Of a stretch of DNA of 15,372 nt, positions 1-5,952 are shown in pieces. Source of the stretch: Bifidobacteriaceae bacterium (GTDB lineage: Bacteria > Actinomycetota > Actinomycetes > Actinomycetales > WQXJ01); the NCBI GenBank assembly GCA_031265345.1, contig JAISCU010000009.1, forward strand, positions 1-15,372, in the 5' to 3' direction. Both the position numbers and the translations under genes were made by a program. The notes under the pieces are model-generated. The model was not told the origin of the DNA. It made no database searches and saw nothing but the letters and a program-made list of their open reading frames with translations. Each line of letters begins with the position of its first letter. Position 1 is the stretch's first letter.

Positions 1-111
1 GGTCGGTTGACTGACGTCACGATCCGTCGCATCAACCGAGTCTCGGCATTGGTTCTGTTCGGGTTCGCGCTTCGGCTGGCCTGGGAGGCGGTCAAGACCG
101 TCGGCTGGTGA
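1..111 (+). CDS. C-terminal end of a LysE/RhtB-like membrane exporter (partial)
   Basis: Frame 1 is open from the window edge to the TGA at 109-111 and gives 36 residues. They include RRINRVSALVLFGFALRLAW, which combines a basic patch with a hydrophobic helix. This pattern is usual for the last transmembrane helix of LysE/RhtB-type amino-acid exporters, where a conserved arginine/asparagine turn precedes a final glycine-containing helix. The assignment rests on the tail only, so another small membrane transporter is possible. The gene points toward the tRNA and ends 26 bases before its 3' end. It is probably chromosomal flank and not part of the mobile element. Confidence 0.45.
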   Translation, partial: GRLTDVTIRRINRVSALVLFGFALRLAWEAVKTVGW

Positions 112-113
112 AC

Positions 114-136
114 CCGCCAGCCAACCGGGCAGGCGG
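114..136. terminator. bidirectional hairpin between exporter gene and tRNA-Met
   Basis: CCGCC (114-118) pairs with GGCGG (132-136) and GCC (120-122) pairs with GGC (128-130), with one A-A mismatch and a 5-base loop. The hairpin lies exactly between the convergent exporter stop codon and the tRNA 3' end. On the minus strand it is followed by GTT, with no long U tract. It probably serves both transcripts. Confidence 0.45.
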
Positions 137-210
137 TGGGCCAGGTGGGGCTTGAACCCACGACCGACGGATTATGAGTCCGTTGCTCTGACCGGCTGAG
201 CTACTGGCCC
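137..210 (-). tRNA. tRNA-Met (anticodon CAT)
   Basis: The minus strand folds into a complete cloverleaf. The acceptor stem is GGGCCAG/CTGGCCC, the D stem GCTC/GAGC, the anticodon stem ACGGA/TCCGT with loop CTCATAA, and the T stem GTGGG/CCCAC with loop TTCAAGC; the discriminator is A. CCA is not encoded. The anticodon CAT could also be read as initiator or lysidine-modified Ile tRNA. The paired first acceptor base pair (G-C) argues against an initiator, and elongator Met is the most likely reading. The tRNA's 5' end faces the integrase gene, which is the reverse of the usual tRNA 3'-end integration layout. Confidence 0.93.
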
Positions 211-441
211 TCGTGCAGTTTTCGCACACAAGGCCGATAACACCGGCCCTGGCCAGGCTCCCGGCACTGGACTCGAAACATAAATGCCAGATTCGCGCGG
301 CTTGGCCCTCGCCGCGCCGAATACCCCTTGACCTGCACATTAGCAATCTATCGCACGGGCTGGCGAAAGTCCAGCAGGCCGGATTACACTGCCGAACGCA
401 CACACGGCGCACACAGCAAACCGGCGAAAGGACACCCCCGA

Positions 442-1695
442 ATGGCGAGAAGAAAGGGCCGTAAGAGCACCTTCGGCACCGTCTACAAGTATAGGGGCGA
501 GTGGAGGGCACTTCATCCGTGTCCCTGCGGCTCACGCCACGGACGCATGTTCGTCTTACTGGGAGATGCCGACTCGTGGATCGCCGGGAAACGGCTGGAA
601 CACGACCAAGACAGGCTCGTCTGCCCGAACGCGCCAAACCCGGACGAGATGACCTTCCGGCAATGGGCAGAGAAACTCATCGAGATCCCCGGTCGCAAGC
701 CAAAGACGGTGGAGGAGTACCGTCGTCGCCTGGACCGGGTGCTTCTTCCCACATTCGGACGCCTGAGACTGAGTCAGATAAGTCGGGGCATGGTGACCGA
801 CTGGTACGCGACGCTCAAACCCCATGCCCCAACCGAGCGCGCGCGCTGCTACGAATTGCTCTCCACCGTCATGCGTGCGGCAGAGGACCGAGAGCTGATC
901 GACCGATGCCCGTGCAAGGTGAAAGGAGCCCGGAGAGTGCGGCGCGCGAAACTCATCACCTTGCCTACCCCGGCTCAAATCGAATCTCTCGCGAAGGCGC
1001 TGCCATCGGAGTACTCGTTGATCGCGCACCTGGGAGCCTATTGCGGGCTGCGGATCGGGGAAGCCAAGGCACTCCGACGGTGCGACATCGACCTGCGGGA
1101 CCCAGATAGGCCGAGGATCTGGGTGAGGCAGAACGTCCAGACGATCGAGGGGCAGATCGAGGTCGGGACGCCGAAGACGCCGGCCGGCGCGGACTGGGTG
1201 GCCATCCCGATCGGCCTCGTTCCGACGGTCAAGGCACACCTGAAATCGCACGTCGGACAAGAACACGACGCGCTCTTGTTCCTCGGGCGTAACGGCACGC
1301 ACCTGCCGACGTCCACCTGGCAGGACCTGTGGACCAAAGCCCGTGCCACGGCGGCCATACCAGAAGTGACTTTCCACACTCTCAGGCATTTCGCCGGCAC
1401 CATGATGTACGCGCAGTCCAAGGACTTGGAACTGGTGCGCCGGTTCCTGCGCCAGGCCGACCTCGGCGTCACGCGGCTCTACATCGAAGAATTCGAGAGC
1501 GACCAGACGACCGCGGCGAACGCGGTCTACGAGCGGGCGACCGCCCTGTTCGACGCGTCCCCGCGGGTGACACCACCGCCGCCCGCACCCGACTCCGGCG
1601 GGAAACGGCCATCGCGGCCATCGATGGCCGCGTTCCGCAGGGGTCGCCGTCGTCTGCGTCCACGCTCGTCCCGGCGCGCGACCGTCAGTGCGTAG
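442..1695 (+). CDS. tyrosine recombinase / phage-type integrase
   Basis: Site-specific recombinase of 417 residues that would integrate and excise the element. The ATG at 442 is chosen because GAAAGGA lies just upstream (425-432); an in-frame start at 328 has no such site. The N-terminal part (about residues 1-75) carries CPCGSRHGR and is the likely arm/DNA-binding domain. A SAM-like core-binding domain follows from about TFRQWAEKLIE, then the catalytic domain. Catalytic residues seen are Arg204 (GLRIGEA), His312 and Arg315 (HTLRHF) and nucleophile Tyr347 (VTRLYIEEF). The usual LGH motif before the tyrosine reads LRQ, so the second His/Trp position is Gln338. The C-terminal 45 residues are proline- and arginine-rich and look like a disordered tail. 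The gene adjoins tRNA-Met and precedes the excisionase-like gene, as in many actinobacterial integrative elements. Confidence 0.93.
   Translation: MARRKGRKSTFGTVYKYRGEWRALHPCPCGSRHGRMFVLLGDADSWIAGKRLEHDQDRLVCPNAPNPDEMTFRQWAEKLIEIPGRKPKTVEEYRRRLDRVLLPTFGRLRLSQISRGMVTDWYATLKPHAPTERARCYELLSTVMRAAEDRELIDRCPCKVKGARRVRRAKLITLPTPAQIESLAKALPSEYSLIAHLGAYCGLRIGEAKALRRCDIDLRDPDRPRIWVRQNVQTIEGQIEVGTPKTPAGADWVAIPIGLVPTVKAHLKSHVGQEHDALLFLGRNGTHLPTSTWQDLWTKARATAAIPEVTFHTLRHFAGTMMYAQSKDLELVRRFLRQADLGVTRLYIEEFESDQTTAANAVYERATALFDASPRVTPPPPAPDSGGKRPSRPSMAAFRRGRRRLRPRSSRRATVSA
1613..1632. repeat. 20-bp perfect palindrome inside the integrase 3' end
   Basis: CGCGGCCATCGATGGCCGCG is identical to its reverse complement. 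It is centred on ATCGAT, lies in the low-complexity tail of the integrase gene, and is preceded by a partial copy (CGGCCATCG). It could be a protein-binding site or a chance result of GC-rich coding. Confidence 0.6.
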
Positions 1696-1895
1696 GCCCT
1701 CCTCCCAGCGCCCAACGATCCGCCGCGGAATCGATGAACACCGGGGTACATCCCGCACCCACGAAGGGGCCCGCGGCCACCATGGCCTTAGTCGGACGCC
1801 CCCACCGGGACCACGCGCCCCTGTGCGACGCCTACGTGCCGGGCCGCAGGTCTGCCGCCGGCCTGCCGAGCGAGCGGCGGTCAGACAAGTCAGCC

Positions 1896-1925
1896 ACCAG
1901 CGGAACCGCTACCAGCAGAACCGTT
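1896..1925 (+). repeat. two adjacent 15-bp direct repeats (ACCAGCRGAACCGYT)
   Basis: ACCAGCGGAACCGCT at 1896-1910 is followed directly by ACCAGCAGAACCGTT at 1911-1925; 13 of 15 bases match. The pair lies upstream of the excisionase-like gene. Adjacent direct repeats here are the usual form of excisionase or integrase arm-binding sites, but the protein that binds is inferred. Confidence 0.5.
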
Positions 1926-1930
1926 ATCGA

Positions 1931-1960
1931 TTGCGCCATTTCGTGGACGCGCGGTACGTT
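1931..1960 (+). promoter_or_regulatory. possible promoter of the excisionase-like gene
   Basis: TTGCGC (1931-1936) and TACGTT (1955-1960) are spaced by 18 bases, about 90 bases before the start codon and immediately after the tandem repeat. Both boxes match the sigma-70 consensus only moderately. Confidence 0.25.
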
Positions 1961-2050
1961 CTACCCACGTTGTCCGATGGCCCGCCACGGACATTGCGAA
2001 CATCGGGGGTCGGCCTTCCCACTCCCAACCCCAAGAAAGGTAGATCCATC

Positions 2051-2287
2051 ATGTCCATAGACACCACCCCGTCTTTCGCGGACCTCGCCGTCCTGCGACG
2101 CTACTTCGACGTGGCGGAAGCGAGCGCTTACACAGGACTAAGTCAAAAGTCAGTGCGGGACGCCATCCGCTACGGCGAGATCCCAGCGAAGCGCATCGGG
2201 CGACGGCTTCTGATAGACCGCTTCGCCATCGACCGCCTGCCGAACATCACGACTGTCCCGCGGCCGGGCCGGAGGAGAGCCGCGTGA
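2051..2287 (+). CDS. excisionase / AlpA-type helix-turn-helix protein
   Basis: Small DNA-binding protein of 78 residues. The stretch YFDVAEASAYTGLSQKSVRDAIRYGEIPAKRIGRRLLIDRFAIDRL (about residues 16-60) has the typical order of the MerR-like helix_turn_helix_17 / AlpA family: helix, TGLS turn, recognition helix, then an (I/A)xRxGRRxLI wing. In integrative elements such proteins act as recombination directionality factors or activate excision. The start at 2051 has AGAAAGG ten bases upstream. It lies 355 bases after the integrase gene on the same strand, so it may be transcribed separately. A purely regulatory role is also possible; sequence alone cannot separate the two. Confidence 0.85.
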   Translation: MSIDTTPSFADLAVLRRYFDVAEASAYTGLSQKSVRDAIRYGEIPAKRIGRRLLIDRFAIDRLPNITTVPRPGRRRAA

Positions 2288-2600
2288 TCCTTGCTCAGCG
2301 GTCTCGGCACCGATATGACCGTACCCTCGCCTCAGGTCCCGCAGGTTCACCGCTCGGCCCATTCTTCCGCGATGGGTCGTCAGCTCGGTCTTGAACGACT
2401 CCAGCCGTGGGTGGCCATTGACGCGGTGTCGCGCCAACCAGACCGACCAGAATTGTCCGGTGCCAGACCAGGCGAAGCGGCCGAACCGCCAGTGCGGAAA
2501 GCTGCGGGGCCGCAACACGCGACGGCTTGAATCTCCGCCTTCCACGCGTCGAGATTCTCGCCCGCTCCGTTGCCCAGCCATACCGAGGCCGACGGGTTAG
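2288..2600. other. gap between excisionase and lipoprotein genes; possible gene remnant
   Basis: No gene is supported here. On the minus strand two overlapping frames give protein-like fragments without a sensible start: WLGNGAGENLDAWKAEIQAV near 2530-2590, and WRFGRFAWSGTGQFWSVWLA with the sequence after it, in another frame, near 2380-2500. They could be remains of a decayed gene, but no family is recognised and chance open frames are common at this GC content. No clear terminator is seen between the convergent neighbours. Confidence 0.2.
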
Positions 2601-3041
2601 TCAAGGGCTGCCTTGGTAAGCAGTGAACGCGGGGAGATCGGACACAGCCACTTCGCATGCGTCGGGCACGGTAGCTCCCGGCGGTTCATAGTAACCGCCG
2701 CCCAGAGTGACCTTATCGCCCAGTCGAAACGCTCGGCCAAACAACCGAAAGTCCTCGTCTCCGGTCGCTACAAAATCGCCTGTCGGGACGTAAACGACCC
2801 ATTCTTCGCCCACCTCATCTCGGATCACAAGGCAACGACCGGCCTTCTCGAGTCCACCGGCCAGCAGGGCACTGTCCCCACCCGTGCCCTGCTCTTCGTA
2901 GGTCGCAGCAACCATCGAGCTTCCGTCGCATGATTCGCGTCCACAACTCGTGGCGGCCAGAACAGCCACGGCCGCGACCACCAGCACCGCTTCCCTATTC
3001 GGCGCGGCCGACGCCCCCTGCCGCTTCGGATGCACACGCAT
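2601..3041 (-). CDS. small putative lipoprotein, function unknown
   Basis: 146 residues. A basic N-terminus (RVHPKRQ) is followed by a hydrophobic stretch VLVVAAVAVLAATSC ending in Cys33. This resembles a lipobox, though Ala at -3 and Thr at -2 make it a slightly unusual one. The mature part is acidic (EEQGTGGDSALL, DEVGEEWVVY, TGDEDF) and probably beta-rich; no enzymatic motif or known family is recognised. The start codon is only 7 bases after the stop of the upstream protease gene and has no clear ribosome-binding site, so it is probably co-transcribed and translated by coupling. If exported with the protease, it may be a surface partner or inhibitor, but this is inferred only from position. 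Confidence 0.7.
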   Translation of the reverse strand: MRVHPKRQGASAAPNREAVLVVAAVAVLAATSCGRESCDGSSMVAATYEEQGTGGDSALLAGGLEKAGRCLVIRDEVGEEWVVYVPTGDFVATGDEDFRLFGRAFRLGDKVTLGGGYYEPPGATVPDACEVAVSDLPAFTAYQGSP

Positions 3042-3048
3042 TTCGAAG

Positions 3049-4290
3049 CTACTTGAGTTCTGTTCCTGCAGGACGCTGGCCCATTGTCGAGTAAACCGAG
3101 AACTGCCCTATGCCGAACAGTCCGCCCTCCGAGCCTCCCTTGTGTATGCCCACAGGGTTGCCGGTCCCGGCCCACACAGGCGCTCCAGAGTCGCCGCCTT
3201 TTGTCGTCTGGTTGGTCTTCACGAACGCGGCACCGCAAGCGACTCCGTTGCACGCGTTCGACCAGGTTGGAGTGTATCCGAGCGTCTGGACCTTGCCGCA
3301 TGTGTAACCGTTGGTCTTTCCCCTTCGGCACACGGTGGCGCCAGTCGCAGCGGAATGAACGTCACTCGATTGAGTGGTGGCTGACGTGGCCGACGAACCG
3401 AAGAATTTGTTGGTGGTCGAATCGCCGGACGCTACAGCGTGAAAAGCGATGTCACCGCTGGCGTTCCATTTGCGTGTCTTGTATGTAGCTGCTTTAGACG
3501 TGCCAGTGCCGCCAGTGTTGTAGAAGTAGCTGACGGTGGTGCCACAATGGGCCGCAGTGAAGAAGCCTTGATAGGTAGTGCTACCCGACTTGTATGTGCC
3601 CGTGAAGCCTGCTGTGCAGTTGGCGAGAGCCACTGCGCCGTTGACCGTCGCCGTATCGCCTGCAGGCGAACCAACCCGGTTGACGACGGCAGCAAGCCCC
3701 GTGATCTCCTCCGCTAGGGCTGCAGGATCTAGGGCAGCTTCCACCCGCGTTTCGCTGCTTCTCTCCGGGTCCGACACATCAACAACCAGCTTTCCTGTCT
3801 CCGTGTCGATATAGAAGCCAGCCAGCCCGGGGATTGTGGCGGTGAGCCTTGCGGCCTTGCTGGCCGCTATGTCCGTCCGGTCCGCGACAACGGCAGGTCG
3901 CGATTCAGTTATCACCGGCAGCCCCGCGGCCCGTCCTGCGCTGCGCAGAATAGAAATGGCGTCTGGCTCAATCGACCGTATGTGCAGTGTCAGCCCGTCT
4001 TGGTCTTCAGAGAGCCACACGTCCGCTCTGTCGTTGCTCGATTCGAGTCCCGATCCAACCAGGGCCTCAGCGATCGCCTCCTCCTGCGTCATGCGAACCC
4101 ATGCAGTGGCTCGGGAGACCCCTGCGCTCTCTGCGTAGGCCGCCACGATAGCATGATCAGGCGGCGCTGCAAGCGTCCCGCCTGTGCCCAAGTCCGATGC
4201 TGACGCTCCTTCAGCAGTGGGCACCACCGTCACGAGAGCCACTGCGGACATCGCCGCGACCGTCACCATCAGTAAACGTCTCTTACTCAT
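3049..4290 (-). CDS. secreted chymotrypsin-fold serine protease (S1, streptogrisin-like), pre-pro form
   Basis: 413 residues counted from the ATG at 4290. That start has GAGGGAG 7 bases upstream; the in-frame GTG at 4296 would leave almost no spacing. Residues 1-30 form a Sec signal peptide (basic MSKRRLL, hydrophobic core, AEGA). About residues 31-215 form a pro-region, as expected of self-maturing actinobacterial proteases. The catalytic domain carries His248 (TAAHCG), Asp280 (SGDIAF) and Ser368 (GGDSGAP). Six cysteines (225/249, 321/331, 347/352) fit the three disulfides of this family. The protein would be exported and activated by pro-region cleavage; its substrate is unknown. A/T-ending codons are commoner than in the mobilization genes, suggesting separately acquired cargo. 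It heads a two-gene unit with the lipoprotein. Confidence 0.93.
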   Translation of the reverse strand: MSKRRLLMVTVAAMSAVALVTVVPTAEGASASDLGTGGTLAAPPDHAIVAAYAESAGVSRATAWVRMTQEEAIAEALVGSGLESSNDRADVWLSEDQDGLTLHIRSIEPDAISILRSAGRAAGLPVITESRPAVVADRTDIAASKAARLTATIPGLAGFYIDTETGKLVVDVSDPERSSETRVEAALDPAALAEEITGLAAVVNRVGSPAGDTATVNGAVALANCTAGFTGTYKSGSTTYQGFFTAAHCGTTVSYFYNTGGTGTSKAATYKTRKWNASGDIAFHAVASGDSTTNKFFGSSATSATTQSSDVHSAATGATVCRRGKTNGYTCGKVQTLGYTPTWSNACNGVACGAAFVKTNQTTKGGDSGAPVWAGTGNPVGIHKGGSEGGLFGIGQFSVYSTMGQRPAGTELK

Positions 4291-4334
4291 AAGCACACTC
4301 CCTCGTATGATCCAAACAAACCTGATCGCCCATT

Positions 4335-4390
4335 TTGGGTTTCATCGTCAAGTAATTGCAAACCCAAGCCCTCTAATGATACCTTAAGGT
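4335..4390 (-). promoter_or_regulatory. upstream control region of the protease gene
   Basis: An 8-bp inverted repeat TTGGGTTT (4335-4342) / AAACCCAA (4360-4367) encloses a TTGACG -35-like box on the minus strand (4351-4346). Further upstream are a TATCAT -10-like hexamer (4381-4376, minus) and the perfect palindrome ACCTTAAGGT (4381-4390). No well-spaced -35/-10 pair could be assembled, so the promoter itself is not located. The stretch is AT-rich relative to the window and precedes the GAGGGAG ribosome-binding site. Confidence 0.3.
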
Positions 4391-4707
4391 CGCGTAAAGG
4401 CTGATGCGAGGTCAAGGACCACCCAACGCTTCCCATATCGCGTCGATAGTTTACGGGCACCGGAGCCTGATGGTGCCCGTTGCCACCCACCAACACCGAC
4501 ACATGCATGAACCTCGTGTCACCATCTGCGGTGGGCAGGTCATTCATGTCAACTGCGTTCATCCTTCCCGGTGCCCATCGGCCTGATGGCCGCTCGTCGC
4601 GCATCCCGGAATGGCTGGTCGCCTTGAACCCGCCGGGCAAAGTGTCGTTCAGGCTTCTCTAAGGACGCATGTCGGGAAGAACCAGCGAAGTGAAGGACGG
4701 TTGAGCC
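4391..4707. other. intergenic region without a supported gene
   Basis: Sequence between the protease control region and the mobilization module. Open frames cross both strands but lack ribosome-binding sites and family resemblance. A transfer origin would be expected somewhere between here and the relaxase gene. No recognised nic site was found. Confidence 0.4.
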
Positions 4708-4848
4708 ATGACCAAAGGCGAAAGACCAGCGCTCTGGCAAGGCCGCAGGAGAGCCAGCGAAGATCGGAACACGTTCAGGACGGCGACATGCCACGGAGCC
4801 ATCGAGCGTCGAGCCTGCCTGATTGCTTTGGCCGTCAAGTATTGCTAA
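4708..4848 (+). CDS. possible 46-residue ORF, unknown
   Basis: ATG at 4708 with GAAGGA about 10 bases upstream, ending at TAA 4846-4848. The product is basic (MTKGERPALWQGRRRASEDR...) with three cysteines (TCHG, ACLI, YC). No family is recognised. It lies about 90 bases before the zinc-finger gene, on the same strand. It may be a chance open frame. Confidence 0.2.
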   Translation: MTKGERPALWQGRRRASEDRNTFRTATCHGAIERRACLIALAVKYC

Positions 4849-4941
4849 TCAGGAAGACGGACCTCTTGCACCCGTGCCCGTGTCAACCGTGTCGATGGCG
4901 ATTAGGCGGCCGCAGGCAAGAGTCGGGGGCGTGGGAATGGC

Positions 4942-5951
4942 ATGGACACACCGACCGACGACAAGCCTCGGGCGGCGGCCTGCCTGTGGTGCGGGCGCTG
5001 GTTCTCGGCGGGCAAGAACCGCCGCTACTGCTCCGCCGAATGCTCGCAAGCGATGCGAAATTGGCGGCGACGTCCGGGTGGCCATCGCCCGAGGACCGCT
5101 CGGGGCGGCGCTGCCCGGCCTGCGCGTCATGGTTGAACCACGGGGACGCACATTGTTGTTCACCCGCCTGCGAACACGCGTGGCGGGAGGCCGACCGGCG
5201 CTGGCCCAAGACGCTCGACGAGCCCGGGTCGGGAACGATTATGTCGGTCGCCGACCGTGAACGATCAGCCGACCGTGAACGATCGAGGGCGCCGGGGCCA
5301 GGAACGTTCTTGAACGATGCCGCTGAACGGCGTTCCGTGAACGATGAACGACGCGGCGGTGAACGACGCCAGGCGGACGACGACACGAGGACGAACGCCA
5401 CGGCGGCCGGCGTGAACGGTCCCGGTTCAGCGGTGAACGACTCTTCGTCCACCTTGAACGATCCTTCGTCCACCGTTCACGCTCCTCCGTTCACTTCGAG
5501 CTACTCGGCGGGACCGCCCGGCGAACGGTTCTCGGCGCACGATGGACGGTTGAACGGCACCGTGAACGCCTCGTTCCCGCTGGTCGTTCACATCCCCACA
5601 CCATCCGCGACCGGCCCTGCGGGGGTCCGCACAGTAGTGGCCGTCCGCGCCCTGGCGGACAACGCTACCAAAGCCAGGCAGATCGCGGAGATGGCCGCCG
5701 CGGCGGAGAACGCTCGCGCCGAGATCGAGCGACTGACCGAGACGAACGGCCGGGTCCGGCTCCGACTCGTCGAGACGGCCGAGCAGGCAGAGCGGGCCGA
5801 GGTGGACGCGGCCGGGCTGGCGTCGTTGGTCGCCTCCACTCTCCGCCACCAGCCCGACATGGCGATCCATCCGGCGTTGGCCGAGATGCTGTGCCGCCAT
5901 CTGCCCGAGGGCCACGAGCTCCGGGCGCGCCTCGGAAGGACGGCCCGGTGA
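4942..5951 (+). CDS. twin zinc-finger / coiled-coil protein before the relaxase (frameshifted)
   Basis: Not a known named gene. Frame 1 from ATG 4942 gives finger one, CLWCGRWFSAGKNRRYCSAEC (C-x2-C-x12-C-x3-C), then meets TGA at 5134-5136. Finger two (C-x2-C-x11-C-x3-C, codons 5112-5171) and the rest lie in the frame one base earlier. One missing G in the CCGGG run near 5075-5080 would restore a single protein of about 336 residues. After the fingers comes a disordered segment packed with the GTGAACGA DNA repeat (5233-5591), then a helical, probably coiled-coil segment (KARQIAEMAAAAENARAEIERL..., about 5670-5830). The stop is one base before the relaxase ATG, so translation is probably coupled. 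The context suggests a DNA-binding relaxosome accessory or regulator; that is inference. The first 330 bases of the longer upstream frame look non-coding. Confidence 0.7.
5233..5591. repeat. GTGAACGA repeat cluster A
   Basis: About twenty copies of the core GAACG/CGTTC in 360 bases, most as KTGAACGR. Examples: GTGAACGATC at 5257-5266 and 5275-5284 (inside an 18-bp tandem repeat of GCCGACCGTGAACGATCR), TTGAACGAT at 5310 and 5454, GTGAACGACGCC at 5359-5370. Inverted copies CGTTCAC occur at 5474, 5488 and 5585. The motif falls in all three codon phases (read as ER, N, or GT), so selection is on DNA and not on peptide. The same motif, including the 12-mer, forms cluster B at 11547-11933. Spacing is irregular, unlike CRISPR. 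Confidence 0.85.
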
Positions 5952-5952
5952 C

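Larger units (their letters stand above)
1696..2050. other. intergenic region between integrase and excisionase genes
   Basis: 355 bases with no convincing gene on either strand. The open frames crossing it have unnatural composition and no ribosome-binding site. It contains a 15-bp tandem repeat (1896-1925), a weak promoter-like pair just after it, and the AGAAAGG ribosome-binding site for the downstream gene (about 2034-2040). The location suits an excisionase control region or recombinase arm sites. Confidence 0.5.

Noticed and set aside
328..354. Integrase promoter starting with TTGACC at 328
   Set aside because: No acceptable -10 box at 16-18 bases spacing.
328..441. N-terminal extension of the integrase to 328
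   Set aside because: No ribosome-binding site at 328 and unusual composition; ATG 442 has a good one.
556..1758. 400-codon minus-strand open frame over the integrase
   Set aside because: Antisense shadow of a gene with intact recombinase motifs.
4287..4640. 117-codon minus-strand frame upstream of the protease
   Set aside because: No start signal or family pattern; it covers the protease control region.
4611..4941. Upstream extension of the zinc-finger gene to 4611
   Set aside because: The residues look random and the first zinc finger lies in a different frame that starts at 4942.
5045..5136. Programmed -1 frameshift in the zinc-finger gene
   Set aside because: No X-XXY-YYZ slippery heptamer with a following stem was seen; a missing base in a G run is simpler.
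5233..5591. CRISPR array
   Set aside because: Repeat units are about 8-12 bases, irregularly spaced and in both orientations; no spacers and no cas genes.
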